A model generated the notes under the pieces. That model saw nothing but the letters and a program-made list of their open reading frames with translations. It was not told the DNA's origin and made no database searches. A program made the translations under genes and the position numbers. DNA of 64,000 nt from CAVUBL01 sp963837945 (GTDB taxonomy: Bacteria > Acidobacteriota > Thermoanaerobaculia > Multivoradales > DATKCC01): NCBI GenBank assembly GCA_963837945.1, contig CAWIQD010000026.1, positions 216,024 through 280,023 of the forward strand, read 5' to 3'. Positions 1 to 9,168 of the stretch are shown one piece after another. Positions within the stretch are counted from its first letter, which is position 1. Every line of letters begins with the position of its first letter.

Positions 1-1145
1 GGCGAGGGCGCGGAGCACCTCCGGCGGTGTCGCGGGGGCGAAACGGGAGCGGTAACGGGGGTCGAGCTCCCCGACCCCGATCCGGAAGATCCAGGCCCGC
101 TCGGCGAGCGGCTCGGGGCGCGCCTGGTCCGGCTGGAAGCTGCTCCCGAAGAACCGGTCGGTGAACACGAACTCCGGCCCCGGGGCGGTGGGTGACGCCG
201 CGGGCCAGCCCACCACGCCGCTCGAGACCCCGAGCTTCGGCAGGACCTCCCAGAGCGCGGCGACGCGCCGCACGGTGCCGCCGTCCTCCGGCCAGCCCCG
301 CTCGCCGAACAGGCCCCAGCTCGCGAAGCTCAGGCCGGCGGGCAGCAGGTGGAGGGCCGCCCCCGGCGCCACGAAGGCGGCCGGGTACGCCCGCCCCCCA
401 TCACGCCGTTCTTGTACGGGTACTTGCCGGAGGCGAGGGTCGCCCAGACGGTGGGGACGCGGTCCGGCGCGAAGCTGCTCAGGCGGCCGTAGGCCCCTTC
501 CTTGAGGAGCCCGGCGAGGAACGGCAGGCGTCCCTCCTCCGCCATCGGCAGCAGGGCGTCGAGCGTCGCGCTGTCGAGGCCGACGACGAGCAGGGACGGC
601 CGCCGCGACGCCTCGATGCCGGTGGGCCGCGCGCTCTCCGGGCGCGGGGTGAAGGCTTCCCGCCGCTCCACCATCAGGTACACCGAGACGAGAGCGAGGA
701 ACCAGCACGCCAGGCGTGAGCGCCGGCCGTAGCGCCGGCGGCGCAGGGAATGGAGCAGGGCCGTGTAGAAGGCGATCAGCGCCGCCAGGGTCATCCAGAG
801 CGAGGCCTTGATCAGCCGCTCGTTGATCCCCGGCGGCAGGTAGAAGGCGTAGTGGGAAGCGTGGGCCGAGTCGAGGACGGCGGCGAGGGCGAGGGCCGCG
901 GTCACCCCCCAGGGCAGGAAGCGGAGAGCCCGGCGCGGGCGGCGCAGGGCGAACGGCGCGGCGAGCAAGGCGCCGAGCGCGCCGACGAGAGTCCCGTACA
1001 CCAGGGCGGCGCGGGCGACGGGCAGCGGCTCGAAAGGGAGCTGGGGGTTGAGGAAGAAGAGCAGCCCCGCCAGGTGGACGCCCAGCAGGAAGCCGGGAGC
1101 GAAGAGCGCCAGGGCCGCGAGCGCCCGGCTCGCCGAAACCTTCAC
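1..1145 (-). CDS. membrane-anchored type I phosphodiesterase / alkaline phosphatase family protein (3' partial, one frameshift)
   Basis: Starts at GTG 1145, 5 nt after the stop of the upstream DUF4845-like gene, so it is the last gene of the lepB operon. The N-terminal ~150 residues hold several hydrophobic helices separated by Arg-rich turns. A hydrolase core follows: LLVVGLDSATLDALLP, then VPTVWATLASGKYPYKNGV, which resembles the metal-binding Asp and nucleophile Thr region of the PF01663 phosphodiesterase/nucleotide pyrophosphatase family. The frame breaks in a run of six C (plus strand 394-399): one G added on the coding strand restores frame, and coding continues to the window edge (AYPAAFVAPGAALHLLPAG and beyond). 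The substrate cannot be told. Family assignment is fairly secure; whether the indel is a real mutation or a sequencing error is open. Confidence 0.72.
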
Positions 1146-1150
1146 GGTAG

Positions 1151-1522
1151 CTAGAAGATGAACAAAGGTCGATCGACGTCGTGGACGAAGTGCCACTCGT
1201 AGGTGTAGCCGCCGACGAACCGGACCGGAATCGTGTACTCGGCCTTCATGTAGATGTGGTCGCCGCGGCGCTCGACCGACACGTGCCGGTCGTCGAGCGG
1301 GATGCCGAGCTCCCGGGCCTTGTAGAGGATGGCCTCCTTGGTCCGATGGGCTCCCTTGTGCTCGGCGAACTTCGCCTGGTCGACGATGAAGTCCTGGAGC
1401 TCGGCGTTCTTCATCTTGACCGGAATCATCTTCCACCCGACGTAGAAGATCAGCACCACGGCCAGGGCCCAGATGATGCAGCCCAGGTTTCCCTCGCCTC
1501 GCTCCGAGCCATGACCTCTCAT
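1151..1522 (-). CDS. small membrane-anchored DUF4845-like protein
   Basis: 123 residues. One N-terminal transmembrane helix (about residues 13-30, IIWALAVVLIFYVGWKMIPV) is followed by a soluble alpha/beta domain ending in YEWHFVHDVDRPLFIF. The arrangement, and its place directly behind signal peptidase, match the DUF4845 proteins that follow lepB in many bacteria. ATG 1522 is preceded by a good ribosome binding site (GGAGGAG about 9 nt upstream). It lies 45 nt after lepB and 5 nt before the phosphodiesterase, so it is very likely co-transcribed. Function is unknown; the family name is from memory of the pattern, not from a search. Confidence 0.6.
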   Translation of the reverse strand: MRGHGSERGEGNLGCIIWALAVVLIFYVGWKMIPVKMKNAELQDFIVDQAKFAEHKGAHRTKEAILYKARELGIPLDDRHVSVERRGDHIYMKAEYTIPVRFVGGYTYEWHFVHDVDRPLFIF

Positions 1523-1567
1523 CGCAACCGCTCCTCCGTTTGCACCTCGCCGCCGGTGCCCCCCAGT

Positions 1568-2314
1568 CTACCGCACGAGCTGGAAGGTCCTCCGCCAGCG
1601 GGTGTCCCGGGCGAGCTCGCGGGCCCGGGCCGCGAGACGCCGCCACCACGGCCCGGCCGTCGCCGGGGCCGCGCCGGGCGCTCGCGCTCCCGCGGACCGG
1701 GAAGCGTCGGCCGCCGGTGGCTCGGGGCTCGCCACCGACCAGTAGACGAGCAGTGCCCGGCCCTTCAGGTACTCGACGGGCACCGGCCCCCAGAACCGCG
1801 AGTCGTGGGAGCTGTCGCGGTTGTCGCCCAGGCAGAAGTAGTGGCGGGCCGGCACCAGGTACGGCCCGAAGTTGTCCCTCGCCCGGTAGTGCGCGGGGAT
1901 GAAGGGCGAGTCCGGATAGGTGATCGGATCGGTGTAGAAGGTGTACCCGCTCTCGTCGACCGGCGACCCGTTGACCTGGAGCACCTTGTCCACCAGCTCG
2001 ATCCGGTCGCCGGGCAGCCCGAGGCAGCGCTTGATGAAGTCCCGCTCGGGATCCTCCGGGAACTTGAACACCACGATGTCGCCGCGCCGGATCGGGCGCT
2101 CCGGGAGCAGCCCGCGCTCCCGTGGCGAGGCGGCCGGCCCGTAGACGAACTTGTTGACCAGGATGTGGTCGCCGACCAGGAGGTTCTTCTCCATCGACCC
2201 GCTGGGGATCTCGAACGCCTGGAAGATCCAGGTGCGGACGAACAGAGCGAAAACGACCGCGACGACCAGCGCCTCGACCGCCTCGCGCAGCCGGGACCGC
2301 CCGGGCGGGGTCAC
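1568..2314 (-). CDS. lepB: signal peptidase I (second of a tandem pair)
   Basis: 248 residues. Cleaves signal peptides from secreted preproteins at the outer face of the inner membrane. One N-terminal membrane helix (VEALVVAVVFALFVRTWIF) is followed by the catalytic serine motif IPSGSMEKNLLVGD, the catalytic lysine region IKRCLGLPGD, and box E GDNRDSSHDSRFWG, so all S26 catalytic elements are present. The GTG start at 2314 overlaps the TGA of the upstream lepB copy (GTGA), indicating translational coupling. The C-terminus has an Ala/Pro/Arg-rich insert before a TRWRRTFQLVR tail, and the first copy ends in the related TRWGRTFQIIR, pointing to a local duplication. Confidence 0.93.
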   Translation of the reverse strand: MTPPGRSRLREAVEALVVAVVFALFVRTWIFQAFEIPSGSMEKNLLVGDHILVNKFVYGPAASPRERGLLPERPIRRGDIVVFKFPEDPERDFIKRCLGLPGDRIELVDKVLQVNGSPVDESGYTFYTDPITYPDSPFIPAHYRARDNFGPYLVPARHYFCLGDNRDSSHDSRFWGPVPVEYLKGRALLVYWSVASPEPPAADASRSAGARAPGAAPATAGPWWRRLAARARELARDTRWRRTFQLVR

Positions 2315-3018
2315 CGGATGATCTGGAACGTCCGCCCCCACCGCGTCTTGAAGGGGAACCCGACCAGGGTCTTGGCGACGTGACCGAGGGTGCGGCCCCA
2401 CCCCTGCCAGTTGCCGTTCGGTGTCGTGCCGCCCCACGACCAATAGATCATGAAGGCGCGCCCCTTGACGAGCTCGCGCGGCAACGGCCCCCAGAACCGG
2501 CTGTCGTAGGACATGTCGCGGTTGTCGCCCATGCAGAAATAGCTGTCTGCCGGCACCGTGTAGGGGCCGAACCAATCGCGCCGGCGGTACTGGTCCGGGA
2601 TGCCCGCGACGTCGGGGTAGAGCGTCGGCTCCTTGTGCACCGCGTACGAGGAGTCCGGGACCCTCTCGCCGTTGATGTAGAGCTGCTTGCGGGAGACCTC
2701 GATCGTGTCGCCCGGCAGGCCGATGCAGCGCTTGACCAGGTCGATCGTCGGGTCCTCCGGCGAGCGGAAGATCACGATGTCCCCGCGGTGCACCTGCCGT
2801 GCCGGCAGGAACGAGTCGCCCCACCAGGCGAGGGTCGGGCCGTAGATGTAGCGGTTGACGAACAGGTGGTCGCCGATCAGGAGCGTGTCCTCCATCGACC
2901 CGCTCGGGATGTAGAAGGTCTGGACCACGAAGGTGTTGGCGAAGCGCAGGAAGATCGCCGCGATGATCAGCGCCTCGAGCGTCTCCCGGTAGGGTCTCTT
3001 GCTGCGCGTCTCGGCCAT
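2311..3018 (-). CDS. lepB: signal peptidase I (first of a tandem pair)
   Basis: 235 residues from ATG 3018 (MAETRSKRPYRETLEAL). An upstream in-frame start at 3132 would add a tail with no homologous look, so the shorter start is chosen. Membrane helix about residues 12-30 (LIIAAIFLRFANTFVVQ), catalytic Ser in IPSGSMEDTLLIGD, catalytic Lys in VKRCIGLPGD, and box E GDNRDMSYDSRFWG. It keeps the same motif order as its downstream neighbour but differs through the middle, so the two may have different substrate preferences. It is the first gene of a minus-strand operon lepB-lepB-DUF4845-phosphodiesterase. Confidence 0.93.
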   Translation of the reverse strand: MAETRSKRPYRETLEALIIAAIFLRFANTFVVQTFYIPSGSMEDTLLIGDHLFVNRYIYGPTLAWWGDSFLPARQVHRGDIVIFRSPEDPTIDLVKRCIGLPGDTIEVSRKQLYINGERVPDSSYAVHKEPTLYPDVAGIPDQYRRRDWFGPYTVPADSYFCMGDNRDMSYDSRFWGPLPRELVKGRAFMIYWSWGGTTPNGNWQGWGRTLGHVAKTLVGFPFKTRWGRTFQIIR

Positions 3019-3331
3019 GGCCGAGGTACTGTACCCGAGATCCCCGCACGACGCGAGCCCGAGAGCCTGGGACGAAATCCCGACCGCGCCGGGCACCTCG
3101 CCGACCCCGAACCATCGACCGGTGCTCGACACCGCCCCGGGAGCTCGCCATCCCCGCGAGAGGCGGAACTAGGACGCAACAACCCCGGATCGTGAGCTCG
3201 AACCCGGAAGGGGTGAAGCGCCGCTACCGAGCCGCCCGCCGCCGCGAAATGCGTCGCGGCTAGTCCAGAGGCCGGGTCGCCGAGGCGGCTCGGCCCCACT
3301 CCTCACCCCCACCGTCCAACGATTTTGCGGC

Positions 3332-3349
3332 TGTCCAGATCGCTGGACA
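3332..3349. promoter_or_regulatory. candidate operator: TGTCCAG-N4-CTGGACA palindrome
   Basis: Two perfect 7-bp inverted arms flank a 4-bp spacer in the lepB/comEA intergenic region, the size expected for a dimeric helix-turn-helix repressor site. A TTGACA hexamer lies 75 bp downstream. The cognate regulator is unknown. Confidence 0.4.
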
Positions 3350-3602
3350 TCTCCGCGCGGACCTGCGCCCGGCCCGGGGCCTGGGAGCGGCCGCCTGCCG
3401 AGCGGGCTCCGGGCGCAAGATCGTTTGACATCGGCGCCGGCCGCAGATCTCGTCTGAATCCAATCAAACCTTTTACTGTCAGCGACTTGCCGGCCTTTGG
3501 CACGGCTGGCGTGGGACTTGATCTCTCCGGGCCGCGAAACCGGAGAGAGGAGGTGAGAGCCGCACGACGGACCGAACGCACGATGAACGCTGGTAAGGCA
3601 CA

Positions 3603-3620
3603 GGGCCCCTTCGGGGGCCC
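3603..3620 (+). other. UUCG-tetraloop hairpin in the comEA-like leader
   Basis: GGGCCCC, loop TTCG, GGGGCCC: a perfect 7-bp stem closed by a very stable tetraloop, 56 bp upstream of the ATG of the comEA-like gene. There is no T run after it, so it is more likely a leader structure or attenuator than a plain terminator. Confidence 0.45.
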
Positions 3621-3676
3621 GCAACTCTCACGCAGTCGAACACCCGAACCCACTGCTACGGAAAGGAAAGAGCTCG

Positions 3677-4057
3677 ATGACTCGTAACACCCTGATCTCC
3701 CCCGTGTTCCGCGCCGCCTCGGCGCTCGTCCTCGTCGCCTTCCTCGCGGCCCTGCCGGCGGCCGCGGCCCAGGCCCCGTCCCCGGCCAAGACGCCGGCCG
3801 GCGTGGTCAACGTCAACACCGCCAGCGCCGAGCAGCTCGCCCTGCTGCCGCGCGTCGGCCCCTCGATCGCCCAGCGCATCGTCGCCCTGCGCAAGAGCGA
3901 CGGCCCGTTCAAGGGCGCCGAGGACCTGATGCTGGTCCGCGGGATCGGCGAGAGCACCTTCGCCCTGATCAAGGACTACGTGGTCGTGGAGGGGAAGACC
4001 ACCCTCACCGAGAAGGTCCGGCCGCCGCGGCACGCCAGCCAGCAGGAGCCTCGCTGA
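3677..4057 (+). CDS. ComEA-like helix-hairpin-helix DNA-binding protein
   Basis: 126 residues. A cleavable signal peptide (about residues 1-30, hydrophobic core ALVLVAFLAALPAAAAQA) leads into a tandem helix-hairpin-helix domain: VVNVNTASAEQLALLPRVGP and LMLVRGIGESTFALI. This is the ComEA/T2SK-like fold that binds double-stranded DNA in the periplasm during natural transformation. ATG 3677 is preceded by an AAGGAAAG site. The next gene encodes a pseudopilin, which fits a transformation pilus or secretion role, but no comEC, pilus ATPase or other partner is in view. Confidence 0.82.
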   Translation: MTRNTLISPVFRAASALVLVAFLAALPAAAAQAPSPAKTPAGVVNVNTASAEQLALLPRVGPSIAQRIVALRKSDGPFKGAEDLMLVRGIGESTFALIKDYVVVEGKTTLTEKVRPPRHASQQEPR

Positions 4058-4070
4058 GCGCAGGGGACGA

Positions 4071-4104
4071 GGGCTCCGGGGCGGAGCGATCCGCCCCGGA
4101 GCCC
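4071..4104 (+). terminator. GC-rich hairpin after the comEA-like gene
   Basis: A perfect 15-bp stem (GGGCTCCGGGGCGGA / TCCGCCCCGGAGCCC) with loop GCGA begins 13 nt after the stop codon. No T run follows, so it may end or attenuate transcription or protect the 3' end before the pseudopilin gene. Confidence 0.55.
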
Positions 4105-4140
4105 TCCCTCCCGGACCGACCGGAGACCGGAGCGCCGCTC

Positions 4141-4758
4141 ATGGATCCCACCGATCGTCACCCAACCCCTCCGACCTCGGGCTTCACGCTGATCGAGCTG
4201 CTGGTGGTCGTGGCCCTCTTGGGCATCGTCCTCACCCTCGGCGTCCCCGCGCTGCTCGACGCCACGGCGCGGCTGCGCGTCGACCTGGCCGCCTCGGAGG
4301 CGGCCGTCGTGCTCCAGCGGGGCAAGATGCTCGCCGTGCGCTCGAACGCCCACGTCGCCGTGCGCTTCGACCCGAGTGCCGCCGGCGCGGTGACCTGGGC
4401 GCTCTACGCGGACGGTGACGGCGACGGGGTGCGCTGGCGCGACGTCGAGGCGGGCGTCGACCCGGTGCTCCAGGTGCCTCTCCCCTTGCGGCGCACCGGC
4501 GCCTCGGTCCACCTCGGCTTCCCGCCCGGGCCGGCGCCCAGGGACCCGGCCGACCCCGGCCGCCACCTCGAGCGCCTCGACGACCCGATCCGCCTCGGCC
4601 GCTCCGACATGGTCTCGTTCGGTCCGCTGGGGGCCTCGAGCTCGGGCTCGCTCTACTTCACCGACGGCAAGCGCTCTCTCTCGGTGGTCCGGGTCTTCGG
4701 CCATACGGGCAAGATCGAGGTCCTGACCTACGATCCCGACGCCGAGTCCTGGGAGTGA
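4141..4758 (+). CDS. GspH/FimT-type pseudopilin
   Basis: 205 residues. A short hydrophilic leader ends in the type IV prepilin cleavage motif G/FTLIELL, with the conserved Glu at position +5, followed by a hydrophobic helix (VVVALLGIVLTLGVPALL). The C-terminal domain is beta-rich and ends with VVRVFGHTGKIEVLTYD, typical of GspH/FimT minor pseudopilins. Prepilin peptidase would process it before assembly into a type II secretion or type IV pilus pseudopilus. It stands 83 bp downstream of the comEA-like gene; no other pilus genes are in the window. Confidence 0.82.
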   Translation: MDPTDRHPTPPTSGFTLIELLVVVALLGIVLTLGVPALLDATARLRVDLAASEAAVVLQRGKMLAVRSNAHVAVRFDPSAAGAVTWALYADGDGDGVRWRDVEAGVDPVLQVPLPLRRTGASVHLGFPPGPAPRDPADPGRHLERLDDPIRLGRSDMVSFGPLGASSSGSLYFTDGKRSLSVVRVFGHTGKIEVLTYDPDAESWE

Positions 4759-4835
4759 TGAGACCAGGAAGGAATGAGAGACCGGTGCCCGGAAGATCTT
4801 CGGGGCAGCCGAGGGCCGAGCGGGCGTCCGTAGGT

Positions 4836-4865
4836 TTGACGGCCGTTCCGAGGGTGCAGTAGGCT
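4836..4865 (+). promoter_or_regulatory. candidate promoter of cutA, predicted leaderless
   Basis: TTGACG at 4836-4841 and TAGGCT at 4860-4865 are separated by 18 bp. The -10-like hexamer ends 6 nt before the ATG at 4872, so transcription would begin at or next to the start codon. No Shine-Dalgarno sequence precedes the gene. Confidence 0.5.
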
Positions 4866-4871
4866 GCCGTC

Positions 4872-5249
4872 ATGGGGGCGACCGCCGTCATCACCACCGT
4901 GGGCACCGAAGACCAGGCCAATCTGATCGCCCGCGAGATCGTCGCCCGCCGCCAGGCGGCCTGCGTCAACATCGTCCCGGGCGTGCGCTCGATCTACCGC
5001 TGGAAGGGCAAGGTCTGCAGCGACACCGAGTTCCTGCTGATCGTCAAGACGCTGGACAGCGAGTTCGAGGCGGTGGCGGCCACCATCCGCGAGCTCCACA
5101 GCTACGAGCTGCCGGAGATCCTGACCTTCGACGTCGGCCAAGGGGACCGGAGCTTCCTCGAGTGGATCGCGACCAGCCTCGACAAGGAGGCGGACTTCTC
5201 CGACGAGGAGGAGCCGGAGTTCGCGGACCTGGACGAGCTCGGCGACTGA
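4872..5249 (+). CDS. cutA: CutA1-family divalent cation tolerance protein
   Basis: 125 residues. The N-terminal VITTVGTEDQANLIAREIV, the central ACVNIVPGVRSIYRWKG and the stretch LHSYELPEI are the hallmarks of the trimeric, PII-like CutA1 fold. The exact role is unsettled in the family; it is linked to copper and other divalent metal tolerance. The last ~20 residues are an acidic Asp/Glu tail beyond the usual end of about 105 residues. It is monocistronic with a probable leaderless start, followed by a convergent PLP enzyme gene. Confidence 0.93.
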   Translation: MGATAVITTVGTEDQANLIAREIVARRQAACVNIVPGVRSIYRWKGKVCSDTEFLLIVKTLDSEFEAVAATIRELHSYELPEILTFDVGQGDRSFLEWIATSLDKEADFSDEEEPEFADLDELGD

Positions 5250-5288
5250 GGCCGCCGTCCCGGCGGACCGCCGCGCCGGCCGCGCCGC

Positions 5289-6488
5289 TCAGACCGCGTC
5301 GAGCGCCTGCGAGAGGTCGGCCAGCAGGTCGGCGACCTCCTCGATCCCCACCGACACCCGCACCATCCCGTCCGTGATCCCGAGCTCGGCGCGCAGCTCC
5401 GGCGGCACCGACGAGTGGGTCATCGAGGCGGGGTGGGAGATCAACGTCTCGACGCCGCCCAGGCTCTCGGCCAGGCTCATCACGCGCAGCCGGTCGAGCA
5501 GCCGCTTGGCCTGGTCGAATCCGCCCACGTCGAACGTGATCATGGCCCCGAAGCCGCTCGCCTGGCGCTTCTGGATGGCGTGGCCGGGATGGTCCGGCAG
5601 CCCCGGGTAGAGCACTTTCCCGACCGCCGGGTGGTTGACCAGCAGCCCCAGGACCTCCCGGGCGTTGGCCTGGTGGCGCTCCATGCGCACGGCCAGGGTC
5701 TTGATCCCCCGCATCACGAGGAAGCAGTCGAAGGGCGAGAGGATGGCACCCCCCGACTTGAGGACGAAGCGGAACCACTCCGCGTCCTGCTCGCGCGAGG
5801 TCACCAGGACGCCGCCCACGGAGTCGCTGTGGCCGTTCAGGTACTTGGTGGTCGAGTGGACCACGATGTCCGCGCCGAGGGCGAGCGGCTGCTGGAAGTA
5901 GGGGGACAGGAAGGTGTTGTCGACCGACACCAGGGCGCCCGCCCGGTGGGCGATCTCGGCGATGGCGGCGATGTCGCTGACCTCCATCATCGGATTGGTC
6001 GGGGTCTCGACGTGGATCAGCCGGGTGGTGTCGCGCACCGCCCGCTCGACCGCCTCGAGGTCGGTGGTGTCGACCCAGGAGAACGCGAGGCCGTAGCGCT
6101 CGAGGATCTGGTGGAAGAGGCGGTACGTGCCGCCGTAGACGTTGTGCGAGACGACCATGTGGTCGCCCGACTCGAGCAGCGAGGCCAAGGCGTGGATCGC
6201 CGCCATGCCCGAGGCGAAGGCGTGGCCGGCGAGCCCGCCCTCGAGCGACGCGACGTTCGCCTCGAGCGCCTCGCGGGTCGGGTTCTGCACCCGCGCGTAC
6301 TCGTAGCCGCGGTTCGTGCCGAGCTCGTCGAGGACGTAGGTGGCGGTCTGGAAGATCGGGACCGCCACCGAGCCGGTACGGCTCTCGGGCGGCTGGCCGG
6401 CATGGATGGCGCGGGTCGAAAAACCGAGCTTCCTGGGGTCGCCTTTCAAGGGTTTCGTTCCTCTCCCTCTACCGGTGGTTGGCGCCAA
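5289..6488 (-). CDS. Cys/Met metabolism PLP-dependent enzyme (cystathionine gamma-synthase/lyase type)
   Basis: 399 residues. A complete fold-type I trans-sulfuration enzyme: YEYARVQNPTREALE near the N-terminus, the phosphate-binding ASGMAAIHALASLL, VDNTFLSPYFQQPL, and the Schiff-base lysine in HSTTKYLNGHSD. The C-terminus has SLGGVETLISHPASMTHS, which shapes the active site. Family members act as cystathionine gamma-synthase, cystathionine beta/gamma-lyase, O-acetylhomoserine sulfhydrylase or methionine gamma-lyase; sequence alone does not choose safely. It diverges from mtnA with only 22 bp between the starts, consistent with shared control of methionine metabolism. Confidence 0.9.
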   Translation of the reverse strand: MAPTTGRGRGTKPLKGDPRKLGFSTRAIHAGQPPESRTGSVAVPIFQTATYVLDELGTNRGYEYARVQNPTREALEANVASLEGGLAGHAFASGMAAIHALASLLESGDHMVVSHNVYGGTYRLFHQILERYGLAFSWVDTTDLEAVERAVRDTTRLIHVETPTNPMMEVSDIAAIAEIAHRAGALVSVDNTFLSPYFQQPLALGADIVVHSTTKYLNGHSDSVGGVLVTSREQDAEWFRFVLKSGGAILSPFDCFLVMRGIKTLAVRMERHQANAREVLGLLVNHPAVGKVLYPGLPDHPGHAIQKRQASGFGAMITFDVGGFDQAKRLLDRLRVMSLAESLGGVETLISHPASMTHSSVPPELRAELGITDGMVRVSVGIEEVADLLADLSQALDAV

Positions 6489-6510
6489 AGGGTACTAGAC
6501 TTGGAGCCCC

Positions 6511-7626
<1,116 letters not shown>

Positions 7627-7632
7627 CGTGAC

Positions 7633-7992
7633 TCAAGGCGCCAGCACCGTCACCAGGAAGCCGACGGCGACCAGGTAGACGGCCGAGAAGACGCCCCCCA
7701 TGGCGACCCCGATCCAGCTCTGGGCCTCGCCCCCCGCCTGCGGGTGGTGGTGGGCGAAGCGCAGCCCGCGGATTCCCAGGTAGAGGGCCGGCATTCCGAA
7801 GAGCAGGCCGAAGAACGGTAGCGGCGAGAGGATCGCGAGCAGGTAGGCGGCGAGCGCGGCCTGGTTGCGGTCGGTGCGCGGCACGGCGCAAGCCGGCGGC
7901 CGGGCTTGCCGGCGGGAGGTTCTTTCTCCCAGCCGGCGCTGGAGGCGATGGATCTGCTCGATCCATTGGCTGGGGGCGGTTACGGCGCTCAT
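7633..7992 (-). CDS. DUF4190-like small membrane protein
   Basis: 119 residues with a basic N-terminus and two hydrophobic hairpins: LAAYLLAILSPLPFFGLLFG with MPALYLGIRGLRFA, then GVAMGGVFSAVYLVAVGFLV. The pattern of a proline-rich first helix, a conserved LG-x-RGL turn and a Gly-rich second helix resembles DUF4190 proteins. Function is unknown. It is convergent with mtnA, whose stop lies 6 bp away. Confidence 0.55.
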   Translation of the reverse strand: MSAVTAPSQWIEQIHRLQRRLGERTSRRQARPPACAVPRTDRNQAALAAYLLAILSPLPFFGLLFGMPALYLGIRGLRFAHHHPQAGGEAQSWIGVAMGGVFSAVYLVAVGFLVTVLAP

Positions 7993-8122
7993 CGTCCTGG
8001 AACCTCCATCGACTTCAAGCCAGACATCAGAGGCCTCCCGGCCCGCGCGGTAGGAAAGCCTCGCCTGTCGTTCGAAGACTCGAGAGAAGCAAGAAGCGCG
8101 CCACCCGGACAGTGCGCACGGA

Positions 8123-8158
8123 ACCCCTCGCCGGCGGCGTCGGCCGCCGGCGAGGGGT
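8123..8158 (-). terminator. 16-bp-stem hairpin downstream of tmRNA
   Basis: ACCCCTCGCCGGCGGC, loop GTCG, GCCGCCGGCGAGGGGT form a perfect 16-bp stem 27 bp beyond the tmRNA 3' end. The T run on the minus strand lies before rather than after the stem, so it is not a textbook intrinsic terminator, but it is the likeliest 3' boundary. Confidence 0.5.
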
Positions 8159-8185
8159 GAAAAAACCGTCTGTCGAAACGAGAGT

Positions 8186-8541
8186 TGGTGGAGGCGGTGG
8201 GAATCGAACCCACGTCCGAGAAACTCAGTCCAGAGGCGTCTACGTGCGTAGCTCCCTCGAGGTGATTCGCCGGTGCGCCACAGGAGAGAGCGGCCGCACG
8301 CCCCGGCTAGACCCGTGAAAAATCCGGATCCGTCACGGGCCCTACCCGGATCCTTCGATCCACTTTAGCGTCGCCCCGGCAGGTGCCGTGAATCAAGGCC
8401 TCCCGCCGGACCGTCACGGCTTAATTAAGCCGCGAGTGCGAAGTTGTCGTTGGCGACTATTTCAATCCGTTGTTACGAGTGGAATCACTCGGCACGCGGC
8501 CCAAGGCCTGCTTTGTTCCCCGTCGAATCCAGTGCGCCCCC
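8186..8541 (-). ncRNA. ssrA: transfer-messenger RNA (tmRNA)
   Basis: Both ends are clear on the minus strand. The 5' end reads GGGGGCGCACTGGATTCGAC (from 8541). The 3' end has a T-arm around GGTTCGATTCC, the acceptor strand CGCCTCC and an encoded CCA at 8186. The acceptor strands pair with one G-U. The tag reading frame lies at 8454-8425 and encodes ANDNFALAA followed by TAA, close to the enterobacterial ANDENYALAA. Length 356 nt is usual for a one-piece tmRNA. It rescues stalled ribosomes and tags truncated proteins for proteolysis with SmpB, which is not in this window. Confidence 0.96.
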
Positions 8542-8631
8542 ACTGAAGAGCACATCGGCTGCCAACGACCTGGCAAAGAACCTTCTGCGTCCTGTGCAAC
8601 CGCCGGCGGGGCGGGCGAATTCCGCGCGGCT

Positions 8632-9159
8632 TCAACCCGGCTCGATGCGCGGCGCGGGCGGCGCCTGCCGCTCCCCCGGCTCCTCGATCCCGGCCCCTTC
8701 CGGGACCTCGATCCGGGCCGCCACCTCTCCCAGGAACTCGGCGGCCCCCTCGTGGCGCAGCTGCGAGACGATCAGCAGCCAGGCCGAAAGCCCGAGCAGG
8801 GCGCCGACCGGTGCGAGCCCGAGCAGCCTGGGATAGAAAGGCCAGACGATGGTCACCAGCGCGCCCAGGGCGGACAGGCCGAGGACGAAGACCGCCCGCG
8901 TCCAGAGCCGGTACTCGGCGCGCTCCGGACGGAAGACGACCTCGGCACCGGCGCCGGCCGTACGCTCGACCGAGATCCGGCCGCTCAGCCGGCCGTAGCG
9001 CAGCCCGGCCGAGACCGGCAGCTCGAGGTCTCCGCCCGACCCTCCCGTCTGCCACTCGGCGCCCCAGTCCTCGGCGGCCTGGGCGACCGCCCGCAGGGCC
9101 TCCTCGGGCGTCGCGGCGACGGTGACGACGTGAGGCACGTCCGAGTGAAGCTTGGGCAT
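8632..9159 (-). CDS. hypothetical two-transmembrane-helix protein
   Basis: 175 residues, not recognised. The N-terminal ~85 residues are a soluble alpha/beta segment (VTVAATPEEALRAVAQAAEDWG, then beta strands). Two adjacent hydrophobic helices follow (AVFVLGLSALGALVTIVW and LAPVGALLGLSAWLLIVSQL), then a charged tail rich in Pro and Glu. It is the downstream neighbour of the CxxC protein gene (9 bp gap), so the two are probably co-transcribed. Confidence 0.6.
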   Translation of the reverse strand: MPKLHSDVPHVVTVAATPEEALRAVAQAAEDWGAEWQTGGSGGDLELPVSAGLRYGRLSGRISVERTAGAGAEVVFRPERAEYRLWTRAVFVLGLSALGALVTIVWPFYPRLLGLAPVGALLGLSAWLLIVSQLRHEGAAEFLGEVAARIEVPEGAGIEEPGERQAPPAPRIEPG

Positions 9160-9168
9160 CGGGCGATC

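Larger units (their letters stand above)
3019..3676. other. 658-bp intergenic region between divergent lepB and comEA-like genes
   Basis: No convincing protein frame on either strand. It holds several sequence structures: a 7-bp-stem hairpin at 3241-3260, the palindrome at 3332-3349, a TTGACA hexamer at 3425-3430 with no clear -10 partner, and a UUCG-capped hairpin at 3603-3620 about 56 bp before the comEA-like start. It is long enough for two divergent promoters plus a 5' leader. No known riboswitch class is recognised. Confidence 0.5.

Noticed and set aside
3498..3513. Sigma-54 promoter (TGGCAC element)
   Set aside because: The GC of the -12 element is 2 bp too close to the -24 GG.
3590..3676. 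c-di-GMP (GEMM) riboswitch before the comEA-like gene
   Set aside because: GCACAGGGC and GCAA fragments resemble the class, but the conserved core and tetraloop receptor are missing.
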